Below, piece by piece: positions 15,266-23,664 of a stretch of 64,000 nt of DNA (position 1 is its first letter; every line of letters starts with the position of its first letter). The DNA comes from Hymenobacter gelipurpurascens (GTDB lineage Bacteria > Bacteroidota > Bacteroidia > Cytophagales > Hymenobacteraceae), in the NCBI RefSeq assembly GCF_900187375.1, contig NZ_FYEW01000003.1:397814-461813 (forward strand), written 5' to 3'. A program made the position numbers and the translations under genes. A model generated the notes under the pieces. The model was given only the letters and a program-made list of their open reading frames with translations. It did not search any database and was not told where the DNA came from.

Positions 15266-17761
15266 CTAGAACTTGTAGGCCACGCTGCCCACGAAGCTGC
15301 GAACTTTCTGAGGGTTCATGGTGGTGTAGCCGATCCAGTAGTGCTCGTTGGTCAGGTTATCCACCTTGCCTGAGAGGCGGAAACGCTGGAAATCATAGAA
15401 CACCGAAGCGTTCAAAACAGTGTAAGCGGGCAGAATAAACGTGCCTTGGCTGGCGCTGTTCACGATTTTATTGTCGCTGGCGTAGTTGCCACCAAAGCCC
15501 AGGCCTAGTCCTTTCAGCGTACCCGCCGATAAGCGGTAGCTCAGCCACAGGTTGGCTAGGTAAGGCGAAGAGGCTGTGTTGGGGCGGTAGCCATCCACGT
15601 CGGCGGCGCTACGTGTTAGCTTGGAATCGTTGTAGGCAAAGCCTCCCACAATGTTGAAGCCCTGCAGCGGATTGGCAATCAGGCTCAGCTCTACGCCTTT
15701 GCTCAGTTGCGTACCATTCTGGGTCTGTGCGTTCGGAATGCCGTCGTTGGCAGTAGGAGTGGTAGGAGCCACTGGCGTGCTGCGTAGGATGTCCTGCACC
15801 CGAATATCATAATAGCTCACCGTGGCACTGATTCGGCCATCGGCGGCGTCCAGCTTCACGCCGGCTTCTACTTGGTTGGCACGCTCTGGTGTGGCATTGC
15901 GCGTCTGGCCCTCCGTATTGAGGTAGGAGCCGCGGTTGGCGAAGCTGTTTTGGTAGTTGGCAAACAGGGCCACCCGGTCTTTCACTGGCTGAAACACCAC
16001 GCCAAATTTTGGGGAGAGAGTTGTTTGCTTGTAGGGCTCTACGGCGGCGCCTACTAGGCCACCCTGGTTATCGTAGCGGTCGAGGCGCAGTGCTGCCAGC
16101 ACGCTCAAGCGATCCGTGAGGTTAAGCACATCCGAAACGAAGGCACTGTACGTGTTGATCTTCGTCGTGACGGGATACGTGAAGCCAGGTGCGCCTGCTG
16201 CATACTGTGCCCCCAAGGCCGTGCCATTGAAGTCAGTGTAGGCCTGGTTGCCAAGGCCTAGCGCCACCGGTGCCCCAAAGCTGCTGCCAAAAAAGTTCTG
16301 GTCGTTATTGATGCGCAGATAGTCAAGGCCCACCACAAAGCGGTTGCGCAGCGTGCCGAGCAGGAAGTCGCCATTGAACAGCTGCTGAATCTCCGTGGTA
16401 TTGGCGCGGCTATTGTCCGTCGATTGGTCGGCGCGGCTCAGGAAATTGGTAGAGCCCAGGCGCGTCCGGTCGCCGGTCGTGATGCTGTCGGCAATGGGGG
16501 TCAGGTAGAAATAGGGACCAAAACCATTAGAATAGCTCCGGCTGTGCGTCACATTGGTAGAGGAGGTGAAGCCGGGCGCCAGCTGGTAGTTTACCTGGGC
16601 AAAGTAGTTGGAGCTGCGCGAGTTCTGCGTCAGGCCATTGCCGATGTACGACTGGCGGTAGTCGAGGTTAAGCTCATCAGCGCGGCGGGCTCCCAGTGAA
16701 GCGGGCGGGAAGTAAAAGAAGATAATCTGCTTGCCTACGCTCTGGGTGTTGTACAGCTCAGCATCGAGGTGAATGGTCAGGCGCTCGGTAGGCTTGTAGG
16801 TAAGAGTAGGCGCAATAGTCAGGCTCTTGCCATAGCCTTGGTAGCCGCGATTTTGGAAGTTGCGCTCATAGCTGCCGGCTGTGTTCAGGCGGAACAAGAG
16901 CTTCTTTTGCTTGTCGAGGGGCGTATTCAGGTCGAGGCTCAGGCGGTTGAAGCCGAAGCTGCCGCCCGCATAGGTCGCCTCGCCACCAAATGTGTCGTAA
17001 GCCTTTTTGGTCACGCGGTTGATCAGGCCACCATACGAAGTGAGGGCGCTGCCAAACAGCGTGGCCGATGGGCCTTTGATGACCTCCAGTTTCTCTAGGT
17101 TCACGGCATCGGTGCTGCTGGATACGTTGCCGGCAATGCCGTTGCGGAGCTGGCTCTGCAGGATAAAGCCCCGGCTGTTGTAGTAGCTGCCCCCGTCGCC
17201 GGCGCGGCCGGTGGCCTCCCACATGCGCTGTAGGCCAGGTGCGTTGCGGGTAGCGTCATCGGCCGTGAATACTAGCTGCTCGGCCAACAGCTCCTTGCCC
17301 ACCGTGGCATACACCTGTGGGTTCTCCAGGTTTTGGAGCGGCATCTTGCTCACATATTCCGACTGCTTGCGGGCAAACTTATTGGTGCGGCTGCCTTCCA
17401 CCACCACCTCTTTCAATTGCTGCTGGCTTTCGGAGAGTTGGAAATCCTGCGTGGTGGTCTGGCCGGCCGTTACGATTACGTCACGCTCCTGAGCGCCAAA
17501 ACCTATCAGCCGCACTCCCAAGGAATAAGTGCCTGCGGCTAGGCCACCTATGCGGTAGTTGCCATTGGCATCGGTGTCGGCCCCACGGCTAGAGCCCTGA
17601 ATACCAACTGAAACGCTGGCGGCCGGCTGGCCATCTGCCGTAGTAACACGGCCTTGGATAGCCCCACGCTGGGCCTGGGCCGTGAAAGAAACTGCACTGA
17701 GCAGTATCAGCAGCCAAAAGGCAAACGCCTGCGGTAGCAAGCGAGTAGTAGATGGTTTCAT
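15266..17761 (-). CDS. TonB-dependent siderophore receptor
   Basis: An 831-residue outer-membrane receptor. Order: signal peptide (1-30), carboxypeptidase-regulatory-like domain (about 32-110, GAIQGRVTTADGQPAASVSVGIQG), plug (about 120-280, with VYATVGKELLAEQ and KGPSATLFGSA...GGLINRVTKK), then a beta-barrel ending in the aromatic YKF. The N-terminal extension is typical of Bacteroidota. The plug wording and the PepSY neighbour suggest a ferric-siderophore substrate. No Fur box was identified. The start ATG at 17761 is preceded by an AT-rich region. Confidence 0.93.
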   Translation of the reverse strand: MKPSTTRLLPQAFAFWLLILLSAVSFTAQAQRGAIQGRVTTADGQPAASVSVGIQGSSRGADTDANGNYRIGGLAAGTYSLGVRLIGFGAQERDVIVTAGQTTTQDFQLSESQQQLKEVVVEGSRTNKFARKQSEYVSKMPLQNLENPQVYATVGKELLAEQLVFTADDATRNAPGLQRMWEATGRAGDGGSYYNSRGFILQSQLRNGIAGNVSSSTDAVNLEKLEVIKGPSATLFGSALTSYGGLINRVTKKAYDTFGGEATYAGGSFGFNRLSLDLNTPLDKQKKLLFRLNTAGSYERNFQNRGYQGYGKSLTIAPTLTYKPTERLTIHLDAELYNTQSVGKQIIFFYFPPASLGARRADELNLDYRQSYIGNGLTQNSRSSNYFAQVNYQLAPGFTSSTNVTHSRSYSNGFGPYFYLTPIADSITTGDRTRLGSTNFLSRADQSTDNSRANTTEIQQLFNGDFLLGTLRNRFVVGLDYLRINNDQNFFGSSFGAPVALGLGNQAYTDFNGTALGAQYAAGAPGFTYPVTTKINTYSAFVSDVLNLTDRLSVLAALRLDRYDNQGGLVGAAVEPYKQTTLSPKFGVVFQPVKDRVALFANYQNSFANRGSYLNTEGQTRNATPERANQVEAGVKLDAADGRISATVSYYDIRVQDILRSTPVAPTTPTANDGIPNAQTQNGTQLSKGVELSLIANPLQGFNIVGGFAYNDSKLTRSAADVDGYRPNTASSPYLANLWLSYRLSAGTLKGLGLGFGGNYASDNKIVNSASQGTFILPAYTVLNASVFYDFQRFRLSGKVDNLTNEHYWIGYTTMNPQKVRSFVGSVAYKF

Positions 17762-17941
17762 AGAGCAGGTAAAAATGATTTCTGCTGCAAAGCTCGGCAG
17801 GAATTTTTTATTATTTAGAATGAATACAAATAATATTCAGAAAAGATATAAAGTAGCCGAAGGCTTAAGCGCTTCCGAGTGCATCATACACATGCTGGTA
17901 GTTCGTTTGCGTACTTGCACCACCATTCAGTTCTTCTTCCC

Positions 17942-18751
17942 ATGTCTGCTCCTACTTCCACGCCTGCTGCCTTTGATGTTCTGACGGCCCCCACCGACAA
18001 CCGCTTGTGGCGCTGGGCAGCCTCTGCTGCTATTGTTGGCAACATCGGTCTCAACTATGTATCGCAGCGCTTCCCATTCAATGGCCAAACCAACGCGCAG
18101 GTATCGTACAAATACCCCACGCTGCTCACACCGGCCGGCTACGCCTTTAGTATCTGGGGCCTGATTTTCTTGAGCCTACTGGCCTACGCGGTGTGGCAGC
18201 TGCTGCCGGCTCAGCGCCGCAACTTGCTTCCCGATGCGGTAGCTAGGCCGCTGGTGCTAGCCAATTTGCTCACCGGGCTCTGGCTGGTGGTGTTTGCCTA
18301 TGAGCTGCTACTGCCCAGTATGCTGGTAATGCTTCTGATTTTGGCCAGTTTGGCTATTGTGTATGGCCGGGCCCGCCACTACGTGCGCCGGAACGCGGCG
18401 CCCTGGTGGGCCAGCGTGCCTTTTGGCCTGTACCTGGGCTGGATTTCTGTGGCGACGGTGGTGAACGTGACGTTGGCGCTGGGTACCAAATGGCAGCCCG
18501 GCTCCGATCAAAGTCTGCAGCTCGCCATTATTCTGGTAGGCATCGTGGCTGGCTTGGCCCTGAATGTCACGCGCCAGTTCCGGGAACTGGCCTACCCGGC
18601 CGCCGTAGCCTGGGGTCTGGCCGGCATATGGGTGGCGCGCCGCGCCAACGAAGACACGCTGGTGCTTGCCTGGATGGCGCTAGCCGCCGCTGGTCTGGTA
18701 GCCCTGATAGGCCTAGCCCTAGCGTGGTGGGGCAGAAGGCAGACGACGTAA
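17942..18751 (+). CDS. TspO/MBR-like tryptophan-rich membrane protein
   Basis: A 269-residue membrane protein with about eight hydrophobic segments. The ATG at 17942 (MSAPTSTPAAFDVL) is preferred; a longer frame from 17879 adds an implausible histidine-rich leader. LTPAGYAFSIWGLIFLSLLAYAVWQLLP matches the tryptophan-rich sensory protein relatives of TspO, but the protein is nearly twice the classic TspO length. It diverges from the siderophore receptor. Ligand unknown. Confidence 0.75.
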   Translation: MSAPTSTPAAFDVLTAPTDNRLWRWAASAAIVGNIGLNYVSQRFPFNGQTNAQVSYKYPTLLTPAGYAFSIWGLIFLSLLAYAVWQLLPAQRRNLLPDAVARPLVLANLLTGLWLVVFAYELLLPSMLVMLLILASLAIVYGRARHYVRRNAAPWWASVPFGLYLGWISVATVVNVTLALGTKWQPGSDQSLQLAIILVGIVAGLALNVTRQFRELAYPAAVAWGLAGIWVARRANEDTLVLAWMALAAAGLVALIGLALAWWGRRQTT

Positions 18752-18841
18752 TCGGTTACTCGTAGGCCAGTGTGGGCTGGGGCGGGGTCGAGTACATCCT
18801 GCTAACTTGCGGGCCAACTCCCAACCTCAACCCTTTCCGCT

Positions 18842-19606
18842 ATGCGTAAGAATATTGTAGCCGGCAACTGGAAAATGAACACCACGTTGCAGGATGGCCA
18901 GGCCTTGATTTCCGAAATCGTGAACATGGTGCAGGATGAAGTGACTGGCTCCAACGTGGAAGTAGTCGTGTGCCCGCCGTTCCCGTTCCTGTCGGCTATT
19001 GGCAAGCAGCTGCCCACGGGCGGCCGTTTCCACCTCGGCGCCCAAAACTGCCACCAGAAGGAAAGCGGCGCCTTCACCGGCGAAGTATCGGCCAAGATGC
19101 TGCAATCGGTAGGGGTTGAATACGTGATTCTAGGCCACTCGGAGCGCCGCCAGTATTTCCGTGAGGATGATGAGCTGCTGAGCCAGAAGCTGAAAGCGGC
19201 CTTGGCGGCCGGCCTGAAGCCGATTTTCTGCGTGGGCGAAAGCCTGGAAACCCGCGAAGCCGACGAAACCTTCGACTATATCAGCAAGCAGCTGAAAGAT
19301 GGCCTGTTCCACCTCTCCAATGAGGAGTTCGACCAGGTAGTAGTGGCCTACGAGCCCATCTGGGCCATCGGAACGGGCAAAACGGCTACCAGCGCGCAGG
19401 CGCAGGAGGTGCACGCCTTCATCCGGGAGCAGATTGCCCGCGCCTACGACGCCGAAGCCGCTTTGAACACGAGCATCCTGTACGGCGGCTCGGCCAACGC
19501 CCAAAATGCCCGCGAGCTATTTAGCCAGCCCGATGTAGACGGCGGCCTCATTGGCGGCGCCTCACTCAAGTCCAGAGACTTCACCGAGATTATCAAGTCG
19601 TTCTAG
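18842..19606 (+). CDS. tpiA: Triosephosphate isomerase
   Basis: A 254-residue TIM-barrel glycolytic enzyme interconverting dihydroxyacetone phosphate and glyceraldehyde 3-phosphate. It shows the N-terminal substrate lysine (GNWKMN), the catalytic histidine (LGHSERR), the catalytic glutamate with loop 6 (VAYEPIWAIGTGKTAT) and the phosphate-binding YGGSANAQN and GGLIGGASL. All catalytic residues are present and length is normal. The TAG stop lies inside TAGGCCAGT. Confidence 0.98.
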   Translation: MRKNIVAGNWKMNTTLQDGQALISEIVNMVQDEVTGSNVEVVVCPPFPFLSAIGKQLPTGGRFHLGAQNCHQKESGAFTGEVSAKMLQSVGVEYVILGHSERRQYFREDDELLSQKLKAALAAGLKPIFCVGESLETREADETFDYISKQLKDGLFHLSNEEFDQVVVAYEPIWAIGTGKTATSAQAQEVHAFIREQIARAYDAEAALNTSILYGGSANAQNARELFSQPDVDGGLIGGASLKSRDFTEIIKSF

Positions 19607-19620
19607 GCCAGTAGCAAGAA

Positions 19621-19709
19621 CTGTCATTCCGAGTGAAGCGAGGAATCTGGGAGGATTTTCTAATCTGTAGAAGATAAACGCAGATTACTCGCTTCGCTCG
19701 GAATGACAG
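19621..19709. repeat. Inverted repeat CTGTCATTCCGAG
   Basis: Arms of 22 bases (19621-19642 and 19688-19709) with one mismatch, starting 15 bases after the tpiA stop. Same architecture as the other CATCCTGAG-type repeats but with core TCATTCCGAG. It may terminate tpiA transcription. Confidence 0.75.
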
Positions 19710-19767
19710 AAAGCTGAATCCGGCAGGATAATTGTCCAAAGGCTTCTGCCTTCTTCATTACCTGCTT

Positions 19768-20148
19768 ATGCTCACTACGCTTCTGTTTTCTGGCTTGCTG
19801 GCTCTGAATCCGTTTTCGCCGGCACCTCGGGTGCCGCTAGCGGCGCCAGGCGTAGCGTTGTCGGTGGATGGCTGCCGCATCTTTGGCTCGGTGTATCTGG
19901 AAACGGATCCGCGCCGCCAGAGCCGGTGCTTCGGCACTATCTACATGGAGCCGGAAACGTCCTTTGCTGATGTGCTGGTGTTTCAGGAAACCAACAAGCT
20001 TTTCGCCGATAAAGCCGGCCTGTGGTACCTCACCGATGCCCGCGACTTCGCCGATTACGTGCTGTTCGTGACTACCAACCGCAACCTCGCCGACTTCAGC
20101 ATTCAATACACCAAAGTGCGCTCGTACGCGGGCTGCCGCAAGCAGTAA
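19768..20148 (+). CDS. Exported DUF6150-like protein
   Basis: A 126-residue protein from the ATG at 19768, giving a clean signal peptide (MLTTLLFSGLLALNPF). The remainder (CRIFGSVYLETDPRRQSRCFGTIYMEPETSFADVLVFQETNKLFADKAG...) repeats a VY-E/DVLVF-type strand pattern and ends in tyrosine- and cysteine-rich GCRKQ, consistent with DUF6150. Three cysteines may form disulfides in the periplasm. Function unknown. A terminator follows 20 bases after the stop. Confidence 0.7.
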   Translation: MLTTLLFSGLLALNPFSPAPRVPLAAPGVALSVDGCRIFGSVYLETDPRRQSRCFGTIYMEPETSFADVLVFQETNKLFADKAGLWYLTDARDFADYVLFVTTNRNLADFSIQYTKVRSYAGCRKQ

Positions 20149-20168
20149 AGCCGAGCTTCAGTTCTTTC

Positions 20169-20204
20169 AAAGCCTCTTTCATTCATTTGGAAGAGGCTTT
20201 TTTG
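20169..20204 (+). terminator. Intrinsic terminator after the DUF6150 gene
   Basis: Arms AAAGCCTCTT (20169-20178) and AAGAGGCTTT (20191-20200) with a 12-base loop, followed by TTTGATTTT. Confidence 0.8.
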
Positions 20205-20392
20205 ATTTTAGCCTAACGTCAAATTCGGGCCTCTGCTTACCGCAATGCCTGTAGGCCACTGGCTGGCTTCCATGAGGCGCAACAAAAACACAGGCAGAAG
20301 AAAACGGGCTGTGCGAATCCCGTATCTTACTTCTTCGAAAGGCCTGCCATCAACCGCTAGGCCGCTTTATTATACCTTATGTATTCAGTGAA

Positions 20393-21154
20393 ATGGAATT
20401 AGAGCTTCGTCAGCTGACGAAATCATTCGGGCCAAAAACGGTGCTGCGCGACGTCTCGCTCACGGCCGAAACCGGCTACTGCGTAGGCGTGCTGGGCCGC
20501 AATGGCGCCGGCAAAAGCACCTTGTTCAACCTGCTTATTAATGTGCTGCTGCCCACGTCGGGCCAGATTCTACTGGATGGCGAGACACTGGGCGCAACGT
20601 TTCCGGTGGCCGTGAAGCGCCGCATGGGTGCCCTCATCAACCAGGGACACTTAGTGGAGCAGCTCACGGCCGAGGAATACCTGCAGTTTGTGGCCCGCAT
20701 CTACGAGCTGCCCGATGCTTCGCACCGCATTAATAGTCTGCTAGGCCACTTGCTGGAAGAATACGACACCGTGCGCCGCAAGCGCCTCAGCTCCTTTTCC
20801 ACGGGCATGAAGCAGAAAGTGGCCGTGGCCTCCTGCCTGCTGCACCGCCCCGAGCTGCTGATTCTGGATGAGCCCCTGAATGGCCTCGACGTGTTTTCGG
20901 CGGAGCGGATGCTGGAGCTGTTGGGCAGCTACCGGGCGCAGGCCCTCACGTTCATATCCTCGCACAACCTGGCCCACATCGAGAAAATAGCTACCCACCT
21001 GCTCATCATCGATGGCAGCGAAGTGAAATACTGGGGCACCATGCAGGAGTTTCTGCAGGGCCGCGAGGCCTACCTCAACGATGCTCTACTCCAGCTGTTG
21101 CACCCAGCATCCACCGCTGCCCAAAACCTGACATGGCTCACGACGGAACGCTAG
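20393..21154 (+). CDS. ABC transporter ATP-binding protein
   Basis: A 253-residue ABC ATPase with Walker A GRNGAGKS (about 35-42), Walker B LLILDEPLNGLD and the switch histidine in SSHNLAHI. The signature is FSTGMKQKV instead of LSGGQ, a variant usual in ABC-2-type and NatA-like exporters. It overlaps the following permease gene by 22 bases, so the two are translationally coupled and surely form one transporter. Substrate unknown. Its TAG stop lies in TAGGCCACT. Confidence 0.9.
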   Translation: MELELRQLTKSFGPKTVLRDVSLTAETGYCVGVLGRNGAGKSTLFNLLINVLLPTSGQILLDGETLGATFPVAVKRRMGALINQGHLVEQLTAEEYLQFVARIYELPDASHRINSLLGHLLEEYDTVRRKRLSSFSTGMKQKVAVASCLLHRPELLILDEPLNGLDVFSAERMLELLGSYRAQALTFISSHNLAHIEKIATHLLIIDGSEVKYWGTMQEFLQGREAYLNDALLQLLHPASTAAQNLTWLTTER

Positions 21155-22506
21155 GCCACTTTCTGCCTTTCCTGCTGGGCCGCCTTCTGCGGGCGGTGCT
21201 GTGGCCCGATGCCGGGGAGGGCCGCGCGGCCCTCATTTTTCTGACGCTGTTCTGCATCCTGTATGGGGTGGTGCTGGCTTTCATGCTGAACAACGAGAAT
21301 GGCATACCCAGTGGCTTTGCGCAAAAGCTGCTCTTTGCGCTAAATGGCATACTCTACGCATCGGCGCTACTAGTGGACTTTGTGCCCACGTACCGGCCCG
21401 TGCAGCCGCCCTTGCCCGATCATTTTCCGGTATCGGGGAGACTCAATCTGATAACGGCTTTTTTACTGGACCTTATCACTGTTCGCCGGTTCCTGCTGCT
21501 GCTGTTTCTGCTGGTGGCCCTGGCCTGCGCTCCACATTCCTGGCGCCCACTGGGCCTTAACCTGTTGGTGCTGCTGAGTGCGGGTGCCGCCAGCTTCAAC
21601 CTGCGTCTGCTGCTTTCTATGGGGCGTTGGCGCCACTTGCTGTTTGCCCTTAACGTGCTGTGCTTGGCGGCGGCGGCCGGTTGGCTCAGCACCTTCATTT
21701 CCCTCCCGCTCGCCGCCACCGCCCTAGTTGTGGTGGCCATAGCCGGTCCGCTGGTGCTGTGGGGCGTGGCGCTGGCCGGGCTAGGGGAGAAGTTCAATGC
21801 ACGTCATCTGGCAGTAGCGCCCGAAAGCAAGTCTGAAAATCAATTACTAGCGCGCCTTTCGCCGGAGTGGAAGGCTTACCTGCGCAAATGCTGGCCGGCG
21901 CTGTCGGTGGCGCTGGTAGCCAAGCTGGTCATCCTAGGGCTCAGCAGCCAAATGACTGCTACCCGCCACGGCGATCCGCTTAATGGGGTGTTTTGGATGT
22001 CTTTCCTGCCCATCATCAGCTTCACTTATGTCAATAATAATCTGTTCGGGATTATTGGACCCGTGTCCGCGAATGAGCTTGCCCGGTTAGGCCTTACCAA
22101 GCGGCTGCTGTACCTGTACCTACGCCTGGTGGGCCCGGTGCTACTGCTAGATTGCCTCCTGTCAGTGGTTGTGCTACTGGCACTGTTTCCGCAACAACGA
22201 TGGTCGTTAATCGGATTAATTCCTCTGGCCGCCGTTGCTATGCTCGCGCTAGGCCTATGGGGTAGCCTCTATAAAGCCAAGGCCATCAGCAAGAGCATCG
22301 ACCTAGCAAACATGCGGAACAACGCCTCTACCCTGATGAATCTGCTGAGTATTGGTGTGGGAGCAGCGCTGTTTTTTATGCCGTGGTGGTGGGCGCGTAT
22401 TGTGCTGGCCATAGTGGTTATGGCCTCTGCCTGGTGGCCGGTACAGCGTGTGCTGCGCAATGAAGGTGGCCTACGGCGCCAGTTGTGGGGTGCCTTAAAC
22501 TCCTAG
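21133..22506 (+). CDS. ABC transporter membrane subunit (DUF5687-like)
   Basis: A 457-residue membrane protein with about ten to twelve hydrophobic segments and no other motif. Its coupling to the ATPase and its size fit the large permease partners found in Bacteroidota (DUF5687-like); I infer this from context rather than sequence signature. The start overlaps the end of the ATPase gene; MAHDGTLGHF is the first in-frame start. The TAG stop lies in TAGGCCAGT. Confidence 0.7.
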   Translation: MAHDGTLGHFLPFLLGRLLRAVLWPDAGEGRAALIFLTLFCILYGVVLAFMLNNENGIPSGFAQKLLFALNGILYASALLVDFVPTYRPVQPPLPDHFPVSGRLNLITAFLLDLITVRRFLLLLFLLVALACAPHSWRPLGLNLLVLLSAGAASFNLRLLLSMGRWRHLLFALNVLCLAAAAGWLSTFISLPLAATALVVVAIAGPLVLWGVALAGLGEKFNARHLAVAPESKSENQLLARLSPEWKAYLRKCWPALSVALVAKLVILGLSSQMTATRHGDPLNGVFWMSFLPIISFTYVNNNLFGIIGPVSANELARLGLTKRLLYLYLRLVGPVLLLDCLLSVVVLLALFPQQRWSLIGLIPLAAVAMLALGLWGSLYKAKAISKSIDLANMRNNASTLMNLLSIGVGAALFFMPWWWARIVLAIVVMASAWWPVQRVLRNEGGLRRQLWGALNS

Positions 22507-22606
22507 GCCAGTAGCTCCAGTCCAAATCTGTATTTTTGCGCCGGAATTGCTGCTCTGATCTGTTGGGCAGGATTTTCATTTCTTCTGATACCTCTTGCAC
22601 TCCTGT

Positions 22607-23443
22607 ATGGACTTTATTGAAGTAAGCGTAAAAGCTCCCCGCGAGCTATCTGATATTCTGGTGGCCGAAATGGCGGAGCTGGGCTTCGATACCTTCGAAG
22701 ATAACGACGAAGGCTTCTGCGCCTACACTACCGAGGACGTGTTCAACGTCGATGGCGTGGCCGAAATCATCAGCCGCTACGAGGGCCTTGGTGAGGTGGG
22801 CTACACGCACCGTGTGATTACGCGCCAGAACTGGAACGCCGAGTGGGAAAAGAACTTCCAGCCCTTGGTTATTGCCGATAAAGTGTCGGTACGGGCTCCC
22901 TTCCACGAGGCCCGCCCCGACCTGGCCTACGAAATCGTGATTATGCCGCGCATGTCTTTCGGCACCGGCCACCACGATACCACGGCCCTCATGATTACCA
23001 ACCAGCTCGACATCGACCACCAGGGTAAGCGCGTGCTGGACATGGGCTGTGGCACCGGCATTCTGGCCGTAATGGCCGTGCACCTCGGCGCCGATTACGT
23101 GCTGGCCGTGGACGTAGAGCCCTGGACCGCGGAAAATGCTGCCGACAATGCCGCCGAAAACAATGTGCAGGACAAGGTAGAAGCCCGCCTCGGCGACGTA
23201 ACCGCGCTAGAAGGCGAGGCTACGTTCGACATCATTCTGGCCAACATCAACCGCAACGTACTGCTGGAGGATATGCCGGCCTACGCCCAGTACCTCAAGC
23301 CCGGCGGCCCCATCCTGTTCTCTGGCTTTTACGAGGAAGACCTCCCGCTTATCCGCGAAGCCGCCGAGAAAGCAGGCTTTCAGTATAAGAACCACCGCAC
23401 CCAAAATCACTGGGTATCGGCCGTGTTCCGGCAACCTGCTTAA
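22607..23443 (+). CDS. prmA: Ribosomal protein L11 methyltransferase
   Basis: A 278-residue SAM-dependent methyltransferase that trimethylates ribosomal protein L11. The ATG at 22607 (MDFIEVSVKAPREL) is preferred to an in-frame TTG four codons earlier. The N-terminal substrate-recognition domain (1-100) is followed by MSFGTGHHDTT, the SAM motif LDMGCGTGILAVMAVHLGA, and ANINRNVLLEDM in the position of the PrmA NINRNVL motif. A TATTTTTG box lies about 75 bases upstream. Length and motifs are standard for Bacteroidota PrmA. Confidence 0.95.
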   Translation: MDFIEVSVKAPRELSDILVAEMAELGFDTFEDNDEGFCAYTTEDVFNVDGVAEIISRYEGLGEVGYTHRVITRQNWNAEWEKNFQPLVIADKVSVRAPFHEARPDLAYEIVIMPRMSFGTGHHDTTALMITNQLDIDHQGKRVLDMGCGTGILAVMAVHLGADYVLAVDVEPWTAENAADNAAENNVQDKVEARLGDVTALEGEATFDIILANINRNVLLEDMPAYAQYLKPGGPILFSGFYEEDLPLIREAAEKAGFQYKNHRTQNHWVSAVFRQPA

Positions 23444-23485
23444 AGCCACTTTGGGGCTTACACTTCCGCTACACATCAGTAAAGC

Positions 23486-23518
23486 AAAAGGCTGGTTCTT
23501 AGGAACCGGCCTTTTTTG
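23486..23518 (+). terminator. Intrinsic terminator after prmA
   Basis: Arms 23486-23498 and 23503-23515 (AAAAGGCTGGTTC with GAACCGGCCTTTT, one G-U pair), a 4-base loop and a run of Ts. Confidence 0.85.
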
Positions 23519-23664
23519 TTGGCCTTTGTAGCCAGTTCAATAGCCTCCGGATAGTATAAAAAATAGCTAGGGTATGATTGTTGGAGGGATGGGGGAGAAG
23601 ATGGCAGAAAGTGCCGGGTTTTGTCGAAATTGTAGGCGATTAATTACGCGCTGACGGATTTAGT

